Notes: generated by a model from the letters alone, not told the origin. 35,939 bases of DNA from Magnetococcales bacterium (GCA_015234115.1 JADFWP010000026.1:1-35939); one strand, 5' to 3'. Numbered from the stretch's first letter, positions 12,101 through 18,045 are shown. Made by a program: numbers and translations.

Positions 12101-15079
12101 CGCCGAATCGACCGGACGCATGGCCGTGACGGTCAGGGTATCGTTTTCCGGATCGGTATCGTTGGTCAGGGCATTGGCCAGCACCGAAGCCGCGGCGCCC
12201 GTGGTTCCGGCCCGCACCACGATTTTGGCGTCATCCACCGCCACCGGCGCATCGTTGCCCCCCTGAACGAGAATGGTCAGCGTGGCCGTGCCGGTCAGCG
12301 CACCATCCGAAAGGGTATAAATGAAGGGGTCCGAGAGGGTCTGGCCGGGTTTCAGGGCCTGAACCGCCGCCAGGGTCTCGTCAACCACATAGACATAATC
12401 GCCATTGGCCGAGACGGTCAGCACACCATACGCACCCGCAACCGGCGCGCCGACCGCTCCCGTGGCGCCACTACCCTGGACCGCCGTGACCATCAGGGTC
12501 GTCGTGGTCGCATCCGGATCGGAATCGTTTGCGAGTACATTGCCGGTGGCATTGCTGCCGGCGGTCGCGTTGCCCGTGCCTCCAGCCTCGACGGCGGTGC
12601 CGGTATCGTTCACGCCCACGGGCGGATCGTTGATATTGTTCAGCTGAATTTCGATGGTGGCCGTGGCCGCGGCCAGGCTGCGATCCCGAACCGTGACATC
12701 CAGGGTCAAAACCGGCGTGGTTTCGTAGTCCAGTTTTGTCCCGTTCGCCACACTGAGCATGCCACTGTTCTCGTCCACCGCGATGACCGAAGTATCGCTC
12801 AACGAAAAGGTCAAACGCCCCTGATCCACCCGATCCACATCCGCAGCCACCAGTTGACCGATCACCGTACCCACCGGGGCATTTTCGTCCACGGTGAAGG
12901 TCTGCGGCTGAATGGTCGGCAGATTGTTGGAGGCTGAAGAAGGCGTGACAGTCGTGGTTGTGGTGGAGGGAGTCGCGCTCCCGGAACCGGCAGGCAGTCC
13001 GGTCGCCGGATCGGTGGTGGTGGAGGGGGCCTGGGGAATGGTGGTGGTGGCAGCCGTCGCACTCTTGCTGGTCGGTCGGGTCGCGGTTTCGGTATCGGGT
13101 TTGGCGGTCGCGGTCTCGCTGGCGGGTTTGCCATCGGTTTTGATCTCGCCGCCGCTGGGAGTGGTGGCGGCGCTGCCGTCGCGACCGGTCTGGGTCTCGG
13201 CTGGAGCCGTGGTCGCGGGCGTCGGCGTGGCGGCGGTCTGACGCGACTCCTGTTCCTGCTTCTGGGCAGTGGCCAGATCGACCCCATGGCTTTGCGCCTC
13301 CTGACGCAACGCCTCTCTGGCCTGCTCGGCGCGGTTCTGAAGCGACTGCTCCAGGGTGGAGCCATTCTTGATCTCGGTGGCGACCTGGGTGGCGAAGGCG
13401 CTCACCTGGTCGGCGCTGCTCTGGATGATCTGCTCTTGCAGTTGTCCGGAGGTCCGGCTCAGGGACTGCGGATCGAGGCTCGTGGCAATCGCTTCCTGGA
13501 GTTGACTCCGCTCGCTTTGCAGACGGTTGAAAACCGCCTGTTGCGCGGCCGGAACCGCACCATTGACCTGACGGGCGAAATCGCTGGCCGCGTTGGAAAC
13601 CTGGGTCGCCGTCTCTGCCGCAATCGCCGTGACCTGTTGCGCCCGCTCCGAGCCGAGCGTCTGCTGCAACTGCTCTGTGGTCCGTTTATCGAGCGCTGCG
13701 AGTTGCTTATCCAGATTGGCCTTGATCTCGGCCTGTTTTTTCGCGTCATCCCCGGCCTGGGCAAGCGCCGTGGCTGCATCGGCGGCCAAGGCCGCACGCT
13801 CCGCATCCCTGGAGGATTCGATCTCCTGGACCGCCTCGACCAGCTTGTCATCTCCCAGTGTTGCCTTGAGTTTTTCCTCTTTCTGCTCTTGCAACTCCTG
13901 GACTTTGGCGGCCTTCTGCTCTTCGGCGGCCTTGACTTTGGCGTAGCCCTCCTCGCCCAGCTCTTTCTTGAGGCTGGCCTCCAGTTTGTCGAGTTTCTCC
14001 TGCTGATCGAGACGCTTGTCGAGTTCTTTTTCCAGCTCTTTTTCCAGCTTCTTTTCGGCCTGATCCACCAGTTCTTTCACGGCTTCGGGATTTTTGGCCA
14101 ACATCGCCTCGGCAGCGGCGAGACTGGAGGCCGCCCCCTTTTCCACCAGCGCCTTGGCCGCCTGGGCCGTCAGGGCCTTCACCGCAGTCGGCGAAAGCTT
14201 GCGCACCGCAGTGGCGGCATGGGCTTCTTTCAACTCCTCGCGCGTGGCCTTGCGGACCTCCGGCGCCTTGTTGGCGCTTCCGGCCAGTTTTTCGTTTTCT
14301 TTGACGCTGTGCGGAGCCTTCGAGGTATCGGCGGCATGGGCCTCGGCCACCAGCGACCAGGCCCAGGAGAAATGCAGATTGCCCAAAGCGGCCTTGGGTG
14401 CGGGCGCAGGACGTGCTGCCTCCTCCATCCAGACCAGAATCTCTTTTTGCAAGGTGATGACCTCGATCTCCCGATCCTTGCCCAGGCCATCGCCCAATCG
14501 GACAAATCCCTCGGTGCCACGCACCCCCAACGTTGCCACAGGGGTGACCACCTTGAACGGCTGATCCTTCAATTTGGCCAGCTTGCCCGACGAAAAACGC
14601 ACCGTGCCCCGGTTCATGTCAACCACACCGTTGCCGGTCTGCTCTTTGGGTGCGAACTGATACTCCTGGATCACGAATTCGCTGTCCGGACCCAGGGCGA
14701 TCACGGCATCGTCCTGCATTTTCAGGATCAGGCGGGCCTCCTTGCCGGTGACGATCTGATCCCCCGGAAACAACGGCGCGCCGTCGGACAAGGTTCGCTT
14801 CACCTTGTCGAGGGTGGCAAAGGCCAGCCCCTTGAACTGGGTCACGGTCCCGACCGGTTCCCGTTTGGGCGCGCTTTCGGCCGAAGCGGCGGCCCCTTTG
14901 GCGCCATTTCCCGGTCCGGATTCCTGCCGGTCGGGTTGCGCCACCTTGGGACGTTCCACGACAATCGGCTTTTTCTTCTCCGTGCCATCCGGCACCAACA
15001 GGAGATACCCGCCCGCAACCGCCAGAACGACGAGGAGCAGGATCGCCACCAACCATTTATTTCGGAGAAGATTGCCCAT
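170..15079 (-). CDS. Giant FecR/VCBS/cadherin repeat surface protein (4969 aa)
   Basis: A single open frame of 4969 codons. Residues 10-30 form one hydrophobic segment after a short positive N-terminus. Residues about 80-200 resemble a FecR-type domain (GDQIVTG, TPVATLGVRGTEG). Residues about 270-620 are rich in Ala, Glu, Lys and Gln and look like a coiled coil; a Thr/Pro-rich linker follows to about 730. A cadherin-like domain (DENAPVGTVIG) leads into about 21 VCBS-like repeats of roughly 127 aa (residues about 827-1949 and 2307-3838). These alternate between two subtypes and are split by a cadherin plus Ig-like module that recurs at about 3838-4190. Three 93-aa repeats, one more Ig-like and one cadherin-like domain, and a 270-aa unique C-terminus finish it. 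Such proteins are usually adhesins or matrix proteins exported by type I systems. No GGxGxD calcium repeats are obvious in it. The neighbouring exporter genes suggest this is a substrate; that is inference. Confidence 0.9.
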   Translation of the reverse strand: MGNLLRNKWLVAILLLVVLAVAGGYLLLVPDGTEKKKPIVVERPKVAQPDRQESGPGNGAKGAAASAESAPKREPVGTVTQFKGLAFATLDKVKRTLSDGAPLFPGDQIVTGKEARLILKMQDDAVIALGPDSEFVIQEYQFAPKEQTGNGVVDMNRGTVRFSSGKLAKLKDQPFKVVTPVATLGVRGTEGFVRLGDGLGKDREIEVITLQKEILVWMEEAARPAPAPKAALGNLHFSWAWSLVAEAHAADTSKAPHSVKENEKLAGSANKAPEVRKATREELKEAHAATAVRKLSPTAVKALTAQAAKALVEKGAASSLAAAEAMLAKNPEAVKELVDQAEKKLEKELEKELDKRLDQQEKLDKLEASLKKELGEEGYAKVKAAEEQKAAKVQELQEQKEEKLKATLGDDKLVEAVQEIESSRDAERAALAADAATALAQAGDDAKKQAEIKANLDKQLAALDKRTTEQLQQTLGSERAQQVTAIAAETATQVSNAASDFARQVNGAVPAAQQAVFNRLQSERSQLQEAIATSLDPQSLSRTSGQLQEQIIQSSADQVSAFATQVATEIKNGSTLEQSLQNRAEQAREALRQEAQSHGVDLATAQKQEQESRQTAATPTPATTAPAETQTGRDGSAATTPSGGEIKTDGKPASETATAKPDTETATRPTSKSATAATTTIPQAPSTTTDPATGLPAGSGSATPSTTTTTVTPSSASNNLPTIQPQTFTVDENAPVGTVIGQLVAADVDRVDQGRLTFSLSDTSVIAVDENSGMLSVANGTKLDYETTPVLTLDVTVRDRSLAAATATIEIQLNNINDPPVGVNDTGTAVEAGGTGNATAGSNATGNVLANDSDPDATTTTLMVTAVQGSGATGAVGAPVAGAYGVLTVSANGDYVYVVDETLAAVQALKPGQTLSDPFIYTLSDGALTGTATLTILVQGGNDAPVAVDDAKIVVRAGTTGAAASVLANALTNDTDPENDTLTVTAMRPVDSAPDGTGLGVNLPGLYGTMTMRGNGDYSYTVNERSSAVRTLQTGRSLTDQFIYTVSDGALTSQATISIVIQPGGTNGAPVAMNDSATAVEAGGTNNGTPGSDATGNLLANDLDLASTTLNLTAIRLGAEKGSGDAGVVGRSLTGQYGALTVRANGSFQYVVNNDLAAVETLKSGQSLSESFNYTVTDGTYTDTGVLTVTIQGADDAPVVVDDTGLAGVDGNVLTNDTDREGDGLSVTAIRTGEVEGSGQSGTFGVALAGAYGALTMQTDGGYSYVVNTTSPAVQALTTGQTLTDRFNYTVSDGMFTDQAVLSIVIQPQSSAAPPVAVNDDVTASEAGGTENGTVGTPASGNLLANDLDADTPTLTLAAIRLGGEKGSGSAGTLGMPLAGQYGQLTVGADGAFTYAVNETLPAVEALKRDQTLVERFNYTVTDGTSSDSAVLTITIQGTNDAPVATDDAEILAKAGNGRNVQAATVAGNALINDRDVEGDTLRATFLRASETTGNGTPITVGTSVTGTYGALTMTASGNYRYTVNEDATAVRNLRSGQTLLDRFVYTVSDGELTAQATVTIAIQSGGSAGAPVALNDTATAVEAGGTRNGTVGSDATGNLLTNDLDLNSRTLTLSAIRTGDVEGSGVEGGVGTALAGQYGALTVQANGSFRYVVNNALAAVEALKPGESLTESFNYTVTDGALTDIGVLTLTIEGAGDAPVATADAGLATRGSEAVPGKVSGNLLQNDTDPEGDTLTVTALRTGAVEGSGTEGVVGTALTGAYGVLTVTANGGYDYTINESLAVVKALTPGQSLTDSFTYTVSDGALSARAGVSITIQSGYGAPVAVDDTATANEAGGVANGTPGSDAVGNLLANDTGVSSSSLTVSAIRLGGVEGSGSAGTLGAALTGQYGALTVGFDGQFRYVVNQSAATIEALKSGDTLTDLFNYTMTDGSVTDMAVLTIVIQGANDAPTVTSAGSVSVAENSTESFYTATATDPESGTIAWSLSGVDAERFAIDPATGALRFLVAPDFETPADANGDNVYEVTVIATDNGATPLSGSRAVAVTLTNVNDPPTIAAPSSVSASEDTPLVLSFTVADPDAGTGIMQATLAVTNGTLALNPDSGVTITAGGSGTAGMTLTGTLIQLNAALSRLTYQGSLEYAGQEILTLTVDDQGNTGAGGARNATAMVMFEVAAVNDAPTVAAPATIVASEDQAAAISGFAVNDVDAGTNPLEVTLEALHGTVSLAANSGVTVTAGADHAARVVFTGTLTQLNAALATVTYQGTLNYAGSESLTLTVSDQGNTGSGGARSATVTRTFTVAAVNDAPVAADDSRIVAKSGNAVAPGSGSGNVLTNDADVESDPLSVTAIRTGAIEGSGTAGTPGVALAGAYGSLTLGANGDYVYTVNESAAAVQALRTGQTLLDVFNYTVSDGLLTDTALLTVAIQEGGSTGAPVAVNDSATAVEAGGTANGTAGSDATGAVLANDLDADSPALTVAAIRLGAVEGSGDAGAVGAPLAGVYGTLTMNGDGTFRYVVNNAAAGVEALKPGQTLTESFNYTVSDGALNDIGVLTITIQGADDAPVAVNDAGLATKAGSGAATAGRASGNVLDNDSDVEGDALSVSAIRVGSDGSGAEGTLGTPLAGAYGSLTMTGNGGYLYVINESDATVQALRSDQTLTDSFRYTVSDGLLTGQAVVTITIQGGNRPPVAVDDTATATEAGGTDNSLPGTTATGNLLANDTDVPSSLLTVSAIRQGAEEGRGAVGSVGSALIGQYGILTVSADGAFSYAANERVTAVNALKPGQSLTEAFNYTVTDGALSDQGVLTVTIQGANDAPVATDDTRIVASAGTGSGVTPATTAGNLLTNDLDPEGDTLTVTALRTGPVEGSGTAGTVGTPLTGAYGTLNLAANGAYVYTVNEAAPEVRALVTGQTLTETFNYTVSDGALTDLAVLTIAIQPGGAAGAPVAVNDQATATEAGGSHNGTPGSGASGNLLANDLDADSPTLTIAAIRQGEVEGSGVAGTIGSPLSGLFGTLTVHANGTFTYVVNDASAMIEALKPGETHTDVFNYTVTDGVLSDTGVLTITIEGADDAPVAVNDAALVTRAGEAAGVAPGHGAGNLLDNDTDAEQDTLTVTAIRTGGTAGSGTAGLLGDSLAGSYGSLTVEANGGYVYTLNESAAAVRALGAGQTLTDRFNYTVSDGRLTDQAVLTVTIQGANAPPVAVNDAAIAVEAGGTANDQPGSAATGNLLANDTDASPNLTVAAIRLGGVAGSGNAGTVGAALAGQYGTLTANADGTFHYVVNDTLAAVEALKPGQSLTDRFNYTVTDGELSAQAVLTVTVQGADDAPVATDDSRIVAKAGTGSGVAAATTSGNVLTNDSDLEGDTLTVTAIRTGSTEGSGTAGTLGTPLAGAYGTLTLATNGGFLYTVNESAPAVQALGDGQTLTDAFNYTVSDGTLTDLAVVTIAIQKGGAAGAPVAVNDTGTAFEAGGVRNGTPGSGAQGNLLANDLDADTPASGLTVAAIRAGGVEGSGTAGTLGTALSGLYGQLIAGANGAFSYVVNESNPAVDALKPGESLEDLFNYTVTDGALSDTGLLTITIQGVNDAPVAVVDTGRATRSASQVAPGHTSGNVLSNDTDPEGNALAVTGIRGGASLGSGTEGSLGAALAGVYGTLNLNGDGSYVYTVNESSPAVRALANDQTLTDSFNYTVSDGSLTDQALLTLTIQGSNEPPVAVDDAATAMEAGGVANGTAGSAATGDLLANDTDADAAASTLLVASIRLGGIEGSGSAGALGQPLTGLYGTLTVQTNGAFRYEVNDSTPAVEALKAGASLTERFNYTVTDGSSSDMGVLTITIQGANDAPTVTSGGSVSVAENATDSFYTATAIDSEGETITWSLSGADADRFAIDPASGALRFLVAPDFENPADANGDNVYEVTVIATDASATPLSGSRNLAVAITNVNEPPTITAPAAVAASEDTPVSLAFTVADPDAADQGMQATLAAANGTLTLNPGSGVTVTAGSSGTAGLTFTGTLAQINTALSNLSYQGGADYAGQEILTLVVDDQGHSGSGGARSATSTVTFEVAAVNDAPTLTAPAAITATEDVDATIRGFAVNDVDAGTHALEATLELLHGKITLAANSGVTLTSGTNGSARLVFTGTLVQLNSALSALTYRGNTDYHGPETLTLTVSDQGFTGSGGAKSATTSVNFTVISVNDDPVASDGTLTVTEDVTTTGTLIASDVDGDFLDYTLVTQATKGTVTITDTRSGAYRYVPNADANGSDTFTFRVQDGTVFSNTATITVTITPVNDTPVAAAGTLTVTEDVSATGTLSASDVDGDSLTYSVVTQGAKGTVTITNAATGAFNYVPNANANGSDTFTFKANDGTVDSTPATITVTITPVNDTPVAVDAPLTVTEDVTATGTLSASDVDGDTLTYSVVTQGAKGTVTITNAATGAFNYVPNADANGSDTFTFKVNDGTVDSNTATITVTITPVNDAPVISGAPVPATVVDGTPGTITGFSVADVDAGSGALQATISVGHGTVSLASVTGLTFTSGGNNTASMVFTGNLTDLNAAIATLTFTSTPAYAGTDTLSLGISDQGNTGSGGAQSAIPATVNLTIVSGAPTDITLSNLSVYEYADPGSHVGLLGAVDPEVGDTFTYTITANSVGNLFAIRTQGTNAYLVVNDPATPTQGSYSITIQVADSQARTFTKNFTITVLATPFDLNSAADVDTPALVKSTAETLFKNILLTLSAPSSTKVLSNADLRALILGKLNQQFSSGGSFTYNINDVVKRLTVEVKPVDDPTVIRILARVGVINAMYNRLPTTARATFDSLFNSFAPYATDYTTDVRIRLVPVLAGAQLGIDAANSTVEVLNLQMVPNVSMSVSSLLATYNAALGDLKSSGGLTFFTGGGGSGPSIHVLTSTLGLTHSQAGALQKSLQTTAAGNGVTDTYVPGGDSKTIPTSQRFDYYLPGMINSISLGTGSVTLNR
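1640..2500 (-). repeat. Three tandem 279-bp repeats in the giant gene
   Basis: Three consecutive units with an exact 279-base (93-codon) period; for example, TTGGGCACAT recurs at 1761, 2040 and 2319. The first two units are nearly identical at DNA level over more than 80 bases, while the third has diverged. Each encodes a VTEDVTATGTLSASDVDGD-type domain followed by a DTFTF-x-DGT strand. The near identity indicates recent duplication or gene conversion. Confidence 0.85.
2495..3570 (-). repeat. Cadherin plus two Ig-like domain module, copy 2
   Basis: This block of about 358 codons encodes a cadherin-like domain (SVSVAEN, then FAIDPASGALRFLVAPDFE) and two Ig-like domains of the SEDTP / LTYQG type. 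It is closely similar in order and sequence to the block at about 8158-9240. The two copies are about 5.66 kb apart and both follow a type A VCBS repeat, so the module was duplicated as a unit. Confidence 0.75.
3570..8158 (-). repeat. VCBS-like repeat array 2 (12 alternating repeats)
   Basis: Twelve repeats of about 380 bases (127 aa) strictly alternate between two subtypes. Type A carries a VEAGG-x-x-NGTPGS linker, then ATGNLLANDLDAD. Type B carries an AKAG-type linker, then SGNVLTNDSDLEGD. Both continue with LTVTAIR, an EGSG-x-AG-x-xG loop, YGTLT, YVVN and FNYTVTDG. By my count this stretch holds six of each. Confidence 0.75.
8158..9240 (-). repeat. Cadherin plus two Ig-like domain module, copy 1
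   Basis: This is the N-terminal-side copy of the duplicated module (residues about 1949-2307). It has the same order as copy 2: cadherin-like (FAIDPATGALRFLVAPDFE), then two Ig-like domains with SEDTP and LTYQG strands and a DQGNTG motif. It interrupts the alternating VCBS array. Confidence 0.75.
9240..12600 (-). repeat. VCBS-like repeat array 1 (9 alternating repeats)
   Basis: Nine repeats of about 127 aa alternate A-B-A-B and begin and end with type A. The second type B unit is shortened in its linker (VDDTGLAGVDGNVLTND). DNA-level similarity between units is high, as with the recurring TCGGAAACCGTATAATTGAA block. Confidence 0.7.
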
Positions 15080-15149
15080 GGATCGCGAGAATCCCTTGTC
15101 TGAAAATGGACGTGAACGCCACCCTCCGCAAAGAGGACACCGTTTTCAC

Positions 15150-15155
15150 AGTATA
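15150..15155 (-). promoter_or_regulatory. Possible -10 box of the giant gene
   Basis: On the minus strand TATACT lies about 70 bases upstream of the ATG at 15079, between the secretin terminator and the start. The -35 region 17 bases further up (ATGGGA) is weak. A promoter is expected here because a terminator separates this gene from the secretin upstream. Confidence 0.35.
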
Positions 15156-15269
15156 CCTGATTTTCGAAAAAATCCCATTGATATCGGGTAAAAAATCGTA
15201 ACCATCTCCGGCGTGGACGGGCCAGGATCCGGCCAGAATCCGTTTAATGAATCTATCTTCTTATTTTCG

Positions 15270-15308
15270 TTAAAAAACCAAAAAAAATGCCGTCCCCTTG
15301 AGGACGGC
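15270..15308 (-). terminator. Rho-independent terminator after the secretin gene
   Basis: Seven-base-pair stem GCCGTCC (15289-15295) with GGACGGC (15302-15308) and a 6-base loop. On the minus strand it is followed by an uninterrupted T-tract (A-run 15281-15287 on plus) and more T-rich sequence. It lies about 50 bases past the secretin stop, so it should end that transcript before the giant gene. Confidence 0.85.
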
Positions 15309-15356
15309 TTTGCAACCTGTTGTCACGTCATGCGGCAAACCGGTCGGGCAGGATCG

Positions 15357-17984
15357 TTACAATTTCCGCTCCAATGCGCTCCCCAAAACGGCCTCGCGTC
15401 CCGGCAGAGCCGCCGGATCCGACGGTTGGCGTCCCGGTGCGGCCGGAACTGCGGGCCGTGGGCCATCGGTACTCTCCACATTGCCCGGAAAGGCGGGAGC
15501 CGCCGGAGGCATGGATGGAAAGAACGAACCGGTACTGGCACTCCCCCCCTGTCCGCCGGAAGGCGCGGTGAAATCCAGATACGAACCGACCGACAACGCA
15601 TTGACCGCACTGCTTTTGGGTGGCGCCGATGCCACGGGCTGTGCCGGCGGAGCAAGCGCAGCAGGAGGAACGGCAGGGGCCGCAGGTGCAACGGGGGCCG
15701 CAGGTGCAACGGGGACCGCAGGCGGCGCGGCAGGGGCCGCAGGTGCAACGGGGGCCGCAGGCACGGCAAGCGCAGCCTCCCTGGCCGGTTCCGGCGGCGT
15801 GGCCACCGGCGGTGTGGTGCGGGTGTCAAGAGCCTTGAGTTCGCCAGACGAACCGGTGATTTTCTTGTTGATGGTCTGCTGGCCCCCGGCATCCGCCGAA
15901 TCCCTGGCAACCGGAGCCGCTGGCTGTGCCTTGACCGGCTCGGAGGAGTCGGCCTTGACCGGTGCCGATGCCGCCTGAACCGGAGCAGGAGCCTGACGTT
16001 GCGCCTGGGCAGGAGCCTGAGCCTGGGCAGGAGCCTGAGCCTGGGCAGGAGCCTGCGGCACCGGCGTCACCTCACGCTGGGCAATGGTTTCACGCGGTTT
16101 GCCGTGGGTCATCACCACCGGACGCAGGAAGATGACCAGTTCGCTCTTGTTCACCCCCTCTTCCCGATGGCCAAACAGCGTGCCCAACCCGCCGGTCAGT
16201 CGGGAAAGCACCGGAATGCCTTCGCTGCCGCCATTGACCGAATCCTGCATCAGGCCACCCATCACCGCCACCTGACCGCTGTGGACCCGCATCATGGTCT
16301 CCATCTCCTTGACCTCGATCTCGGGGATCGGATTGGCGATGTCGTTCTTCAGATCGGTTTGCAGGTTGCCGGCAACCAGGGCCGGGTTGGGATCCCGCTT
16401 CCAACTGCTGATGCGGGAAATGGTGGGCCGGACATTGAGACTGACAATTCCCTCCTTGGAGATTTGCGGGGTCACGGTCATCACCAGACCCACGGGAACC
16501 GTATGAATCTCGGTATCGAACACCGGCTGCGTGGCCACACTGCCCGTCGTGCCATTGGCATTGGTGGTATTGTTGCTGCCGGTACTGGATTTCAGGGTGA
16601 AGAAGACATTGTTCTTCACCACCTTGAGCACGGCGGGCTGATTGTTGAGCGCCATGATCTTGGGACTGGAGAGAATCTTGGTGTTGCCAAAGGTCTCCAG
16701 CAGCTTGATCGTGGCATTCACCGGACCCTTGTCGGTTGCCGGATCCCCGTTGGGTCCACCGGTATGGCCCAGGGTGAAATAGTTCAGCGCACCGCTGGCC
16801 GCACCCGTGACGCTCCTCATCACCTCTTCGCTCTTGGAAAAGGCGCTCTTCAGCACCACGCCCGAGGAGCGGTTGAAGATCATGTTCCAGTCCACCCCCT
16901 CCTGGAAGCCATCCGAAAGTTCCACTTCCACGACCGTGGATTCGATCAGCACCTGGCGATGGACGTTCTCCAGCACGCTGTCCAGATATTCCTGAATGCG
17001 TTCATGTTGTTGCGCCGTGGCGATGATGCTCATGACGCCCGCTTCGGTATTGACCGAAACCAGACTGGCCCGCATGCCCTGGGGCTTGCTGTTGGCATCG
17101 TTGCCCCGGCCCGGCCCGCCTCCCCCCGCTCCCACGCCCGGCAGCGGCGGATTCACCCCGCCCATGCCGCCACCCGGAGGCAGACCGGCCATGCCGCCAG
17201 CCGCCGCCGCACCCACGCCCCCTGCACCCGTCACCGGAGAGGACAGGGTCGATTCCGGCGAAGAAGAGGCTTCCTGTCCGGTCTCCGCACCGAGAATCGC
17301 CTGGATGTTCTGAGTCACGGTTTTCCAGAACTTGCTCGACGAAGCCGTGGTCAACGTGCTGTTGGACTGGTTGTTGTCCGAACCCGTCAAAGGATTGGAG
17401 AGCGGATTGCCCTTGGTGGTGGAGAGATGGGTGGAAATCTTGTTGGTGCTGACCAGTTCCCGCTCCACCCCCAGATAATCGACCTGATAGACCTTCAGAA
17501 AAGGCAGATCCGGGGTGACGACGATGGTCTTGTCCTGAATCTCATAGCGGATGGCCACCTGCCGGGCCACGCGATCCAGGATCTTGCTCAATGGCTGATC
17601 GATGGCGCTCAAGGTGACGCGCCCCTGAATGCCGGGATAAACGTCAATATTTTTGTTGGCGTCGCGGGCCAGGGCAAACAACAGATCCCGCACCGGCATT
17701 TCCGTGACGGTGATGGTATAGACCTCTTCGGGTGTGGTCGGATCGGAGAGAGCCGCCAGCGGAGAGGCCTCTTTCTTGATCACCGGACCCGAAGAGATTT
17801 CCACTTCGGGATTGGTGGGTTGCAGAAAATGCTCCCTGGACTGCTTGATCCGGGTCTGATGTTCACAAGCTGCCAACAGAAGACAGCCGAGCACGATCAA
17901 TCCCGCCCGTATGGCCCGCCGCGCGGTGAGCTGACGCTGCGCAGCCGTTGAGTCCGTGGAGTGCATGGGTTCGAGACGGTCCAT
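15357..17984 (-). CDS. MshL/PilQ-like secretin lipoprotein with Pro/Ala-rich tail (875 aa)
   Basis: The N-terminus has a positive stretch, a hydrophobic core and a lipobox (LLLAAC), so an outer-membrane lipoprotein is expected. An STN/N0-type domain follows (residues about 85-140: VTEMPVRDLLFALARDANKN), resembling MSHA-pilus MshL secretins. Residues about 250-295 are a Gly/Pro-rich linker. The secretin domain (about 315-628) ends with GQVAVMGGLMQDS and SELVIFLRPVVM. The last 240 residues are Pro/Ala/Gln-rich, unusual for the family. I chose the ATG at 17984 (AAGG six bases upstream, compact lipoprotein signal). ATG 18020 and a GTG at 18119, overlapping the hlyD stop by four bases, are also in frame. 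No pilin, ATPase or platform genes lie nearby. Position after an ABC exporter and HlyD suggests an outer-membrane channel for that exporter, which is inference. Confidence 0.88.
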   Translation of the reverse strand: MDRLEPMHSTDSTAAQRQLTARRAIRAGLIVLGCLLLAACEHQTRIKQSREHFLQPTNPEVEISSGPVIKKEASPLAALSDPTTPEEVYTITVTEMPVRDLLFALARDANKNIDVYPGIQGRVTLSAIDQPLSKILDRVARQVAIRYEIQDKTIVVTPDLPFLKVYQVDYLGVERELVSTNKISTHLSTTKGNPLSNPLTGSDNNQSNSTLTTASSSKFWKTVTQNIQAILGAETGQEASSSPESTLSSPVTGAGGVGAAAAGGMAGLPPGGGMGGVNPPLPGVGAGGGGPGRGNDANSKPQGMRASLVSVNTEAGVMSIIATAQQHERIQEYLDSVLENVHRQVLIESTVVEVELSDGFQEGVDWNMIFNRSSGVVLKSAFSKSEEVMRSVTGAASGALNYFTLGHTGGPNGDPATDKGPVNATIKLLETFGNTKILSSPKIMALNNQPAVLKVVKNNVFFTLKSSTGSNNTTNANGTTGSVATQPVFDTEIHTVPVGLVMTVTPQISKEGIVSLNVRPTISRISSWKRDPNPALVAGNLQTDLKNDIANPIPEIEVKEMETMMRVHSGQVAVMGGLMQDSVNGGSEGIPVLSRLTGGLGTLFGHREEGVNKSELVIFLRPVVMTHGKPRETIAQREVTPVPQAPAQAQAPAQAQAPAQAQRQAPAPVQAASAPVKADSSEPVKAQPAAPVARDSADAGGQQTINKKITGSSGELKALDTRTTPPVATPPEPAREAALAVPAAPVAPAAPAAPPAVPVAPAAPVAPAAPAVPPAALAPPAQPVASAPPKSSAVNALSVGSYLDFTAPSGGQGGSASTGSFFPSMPPAAPAFPGNVESTDGPRPAVPAAPGRQPSDPAALPGREAVLGSALERKL
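15660..15775 (-). repeat. 18-bp repeats encoding a Pro/Ala/Val tract
   Basis: Repeated units close to GGGGCCGCAGGTGCAACG on the plus strand encode APVAPAA-type residues near the C-terminus of the secretin. Such tracts can change length by slippage. Confidence 0.7.
16003..16056 (-). repeat. Three 18-bp tandem repeats encoding QAPAQA
   Basis: The unit GCCTGGGCAGGAGCCTGA occurs at 16003, 16021 and 16039, with one change in the last base of the third copy. It encodes repeated QAPAQA in the secretin tail. The period is a multiple of three, so copy-number change would keep the frame. Confidence 0.9.
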
Positions 17985-18023
17985 GGTGTGCCTTGATCCT
18001 TTGTGAGGAGGACGAAACATTGA

Positions 18024-18045
18024 CCCCCTGAGTGCAGGCAGGGGG
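18024..18045 (-). other. Hairpin between hlyD and secretin genes
   Basis: CCCCCTG (18024-18030) pairs with CAGGGGG (18039-18045) around an 8-base loop. It lies between the HlyD stop (18116) and the chosen secretin start (17984). No T-run follows. It supports this stretch being non-coding leader rather than secretin N-terminus and could tune expression within the operon. Confidence 0.4.

Noticed and set aside
1640-12600. CRISPR-like regular repetition
   Set aside because: The repeats are 279 to about 380 bases long, lie within one open reading frame and have no unique spacers between short identical repeats.
15357-17984. Part of a type IV (MSHA) pilus assembly cluster
   Set aside because: Only the secretin is present. 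No prepilin, prepilin peptidase, assembly ATPase or platform protein gene is seen in the window.
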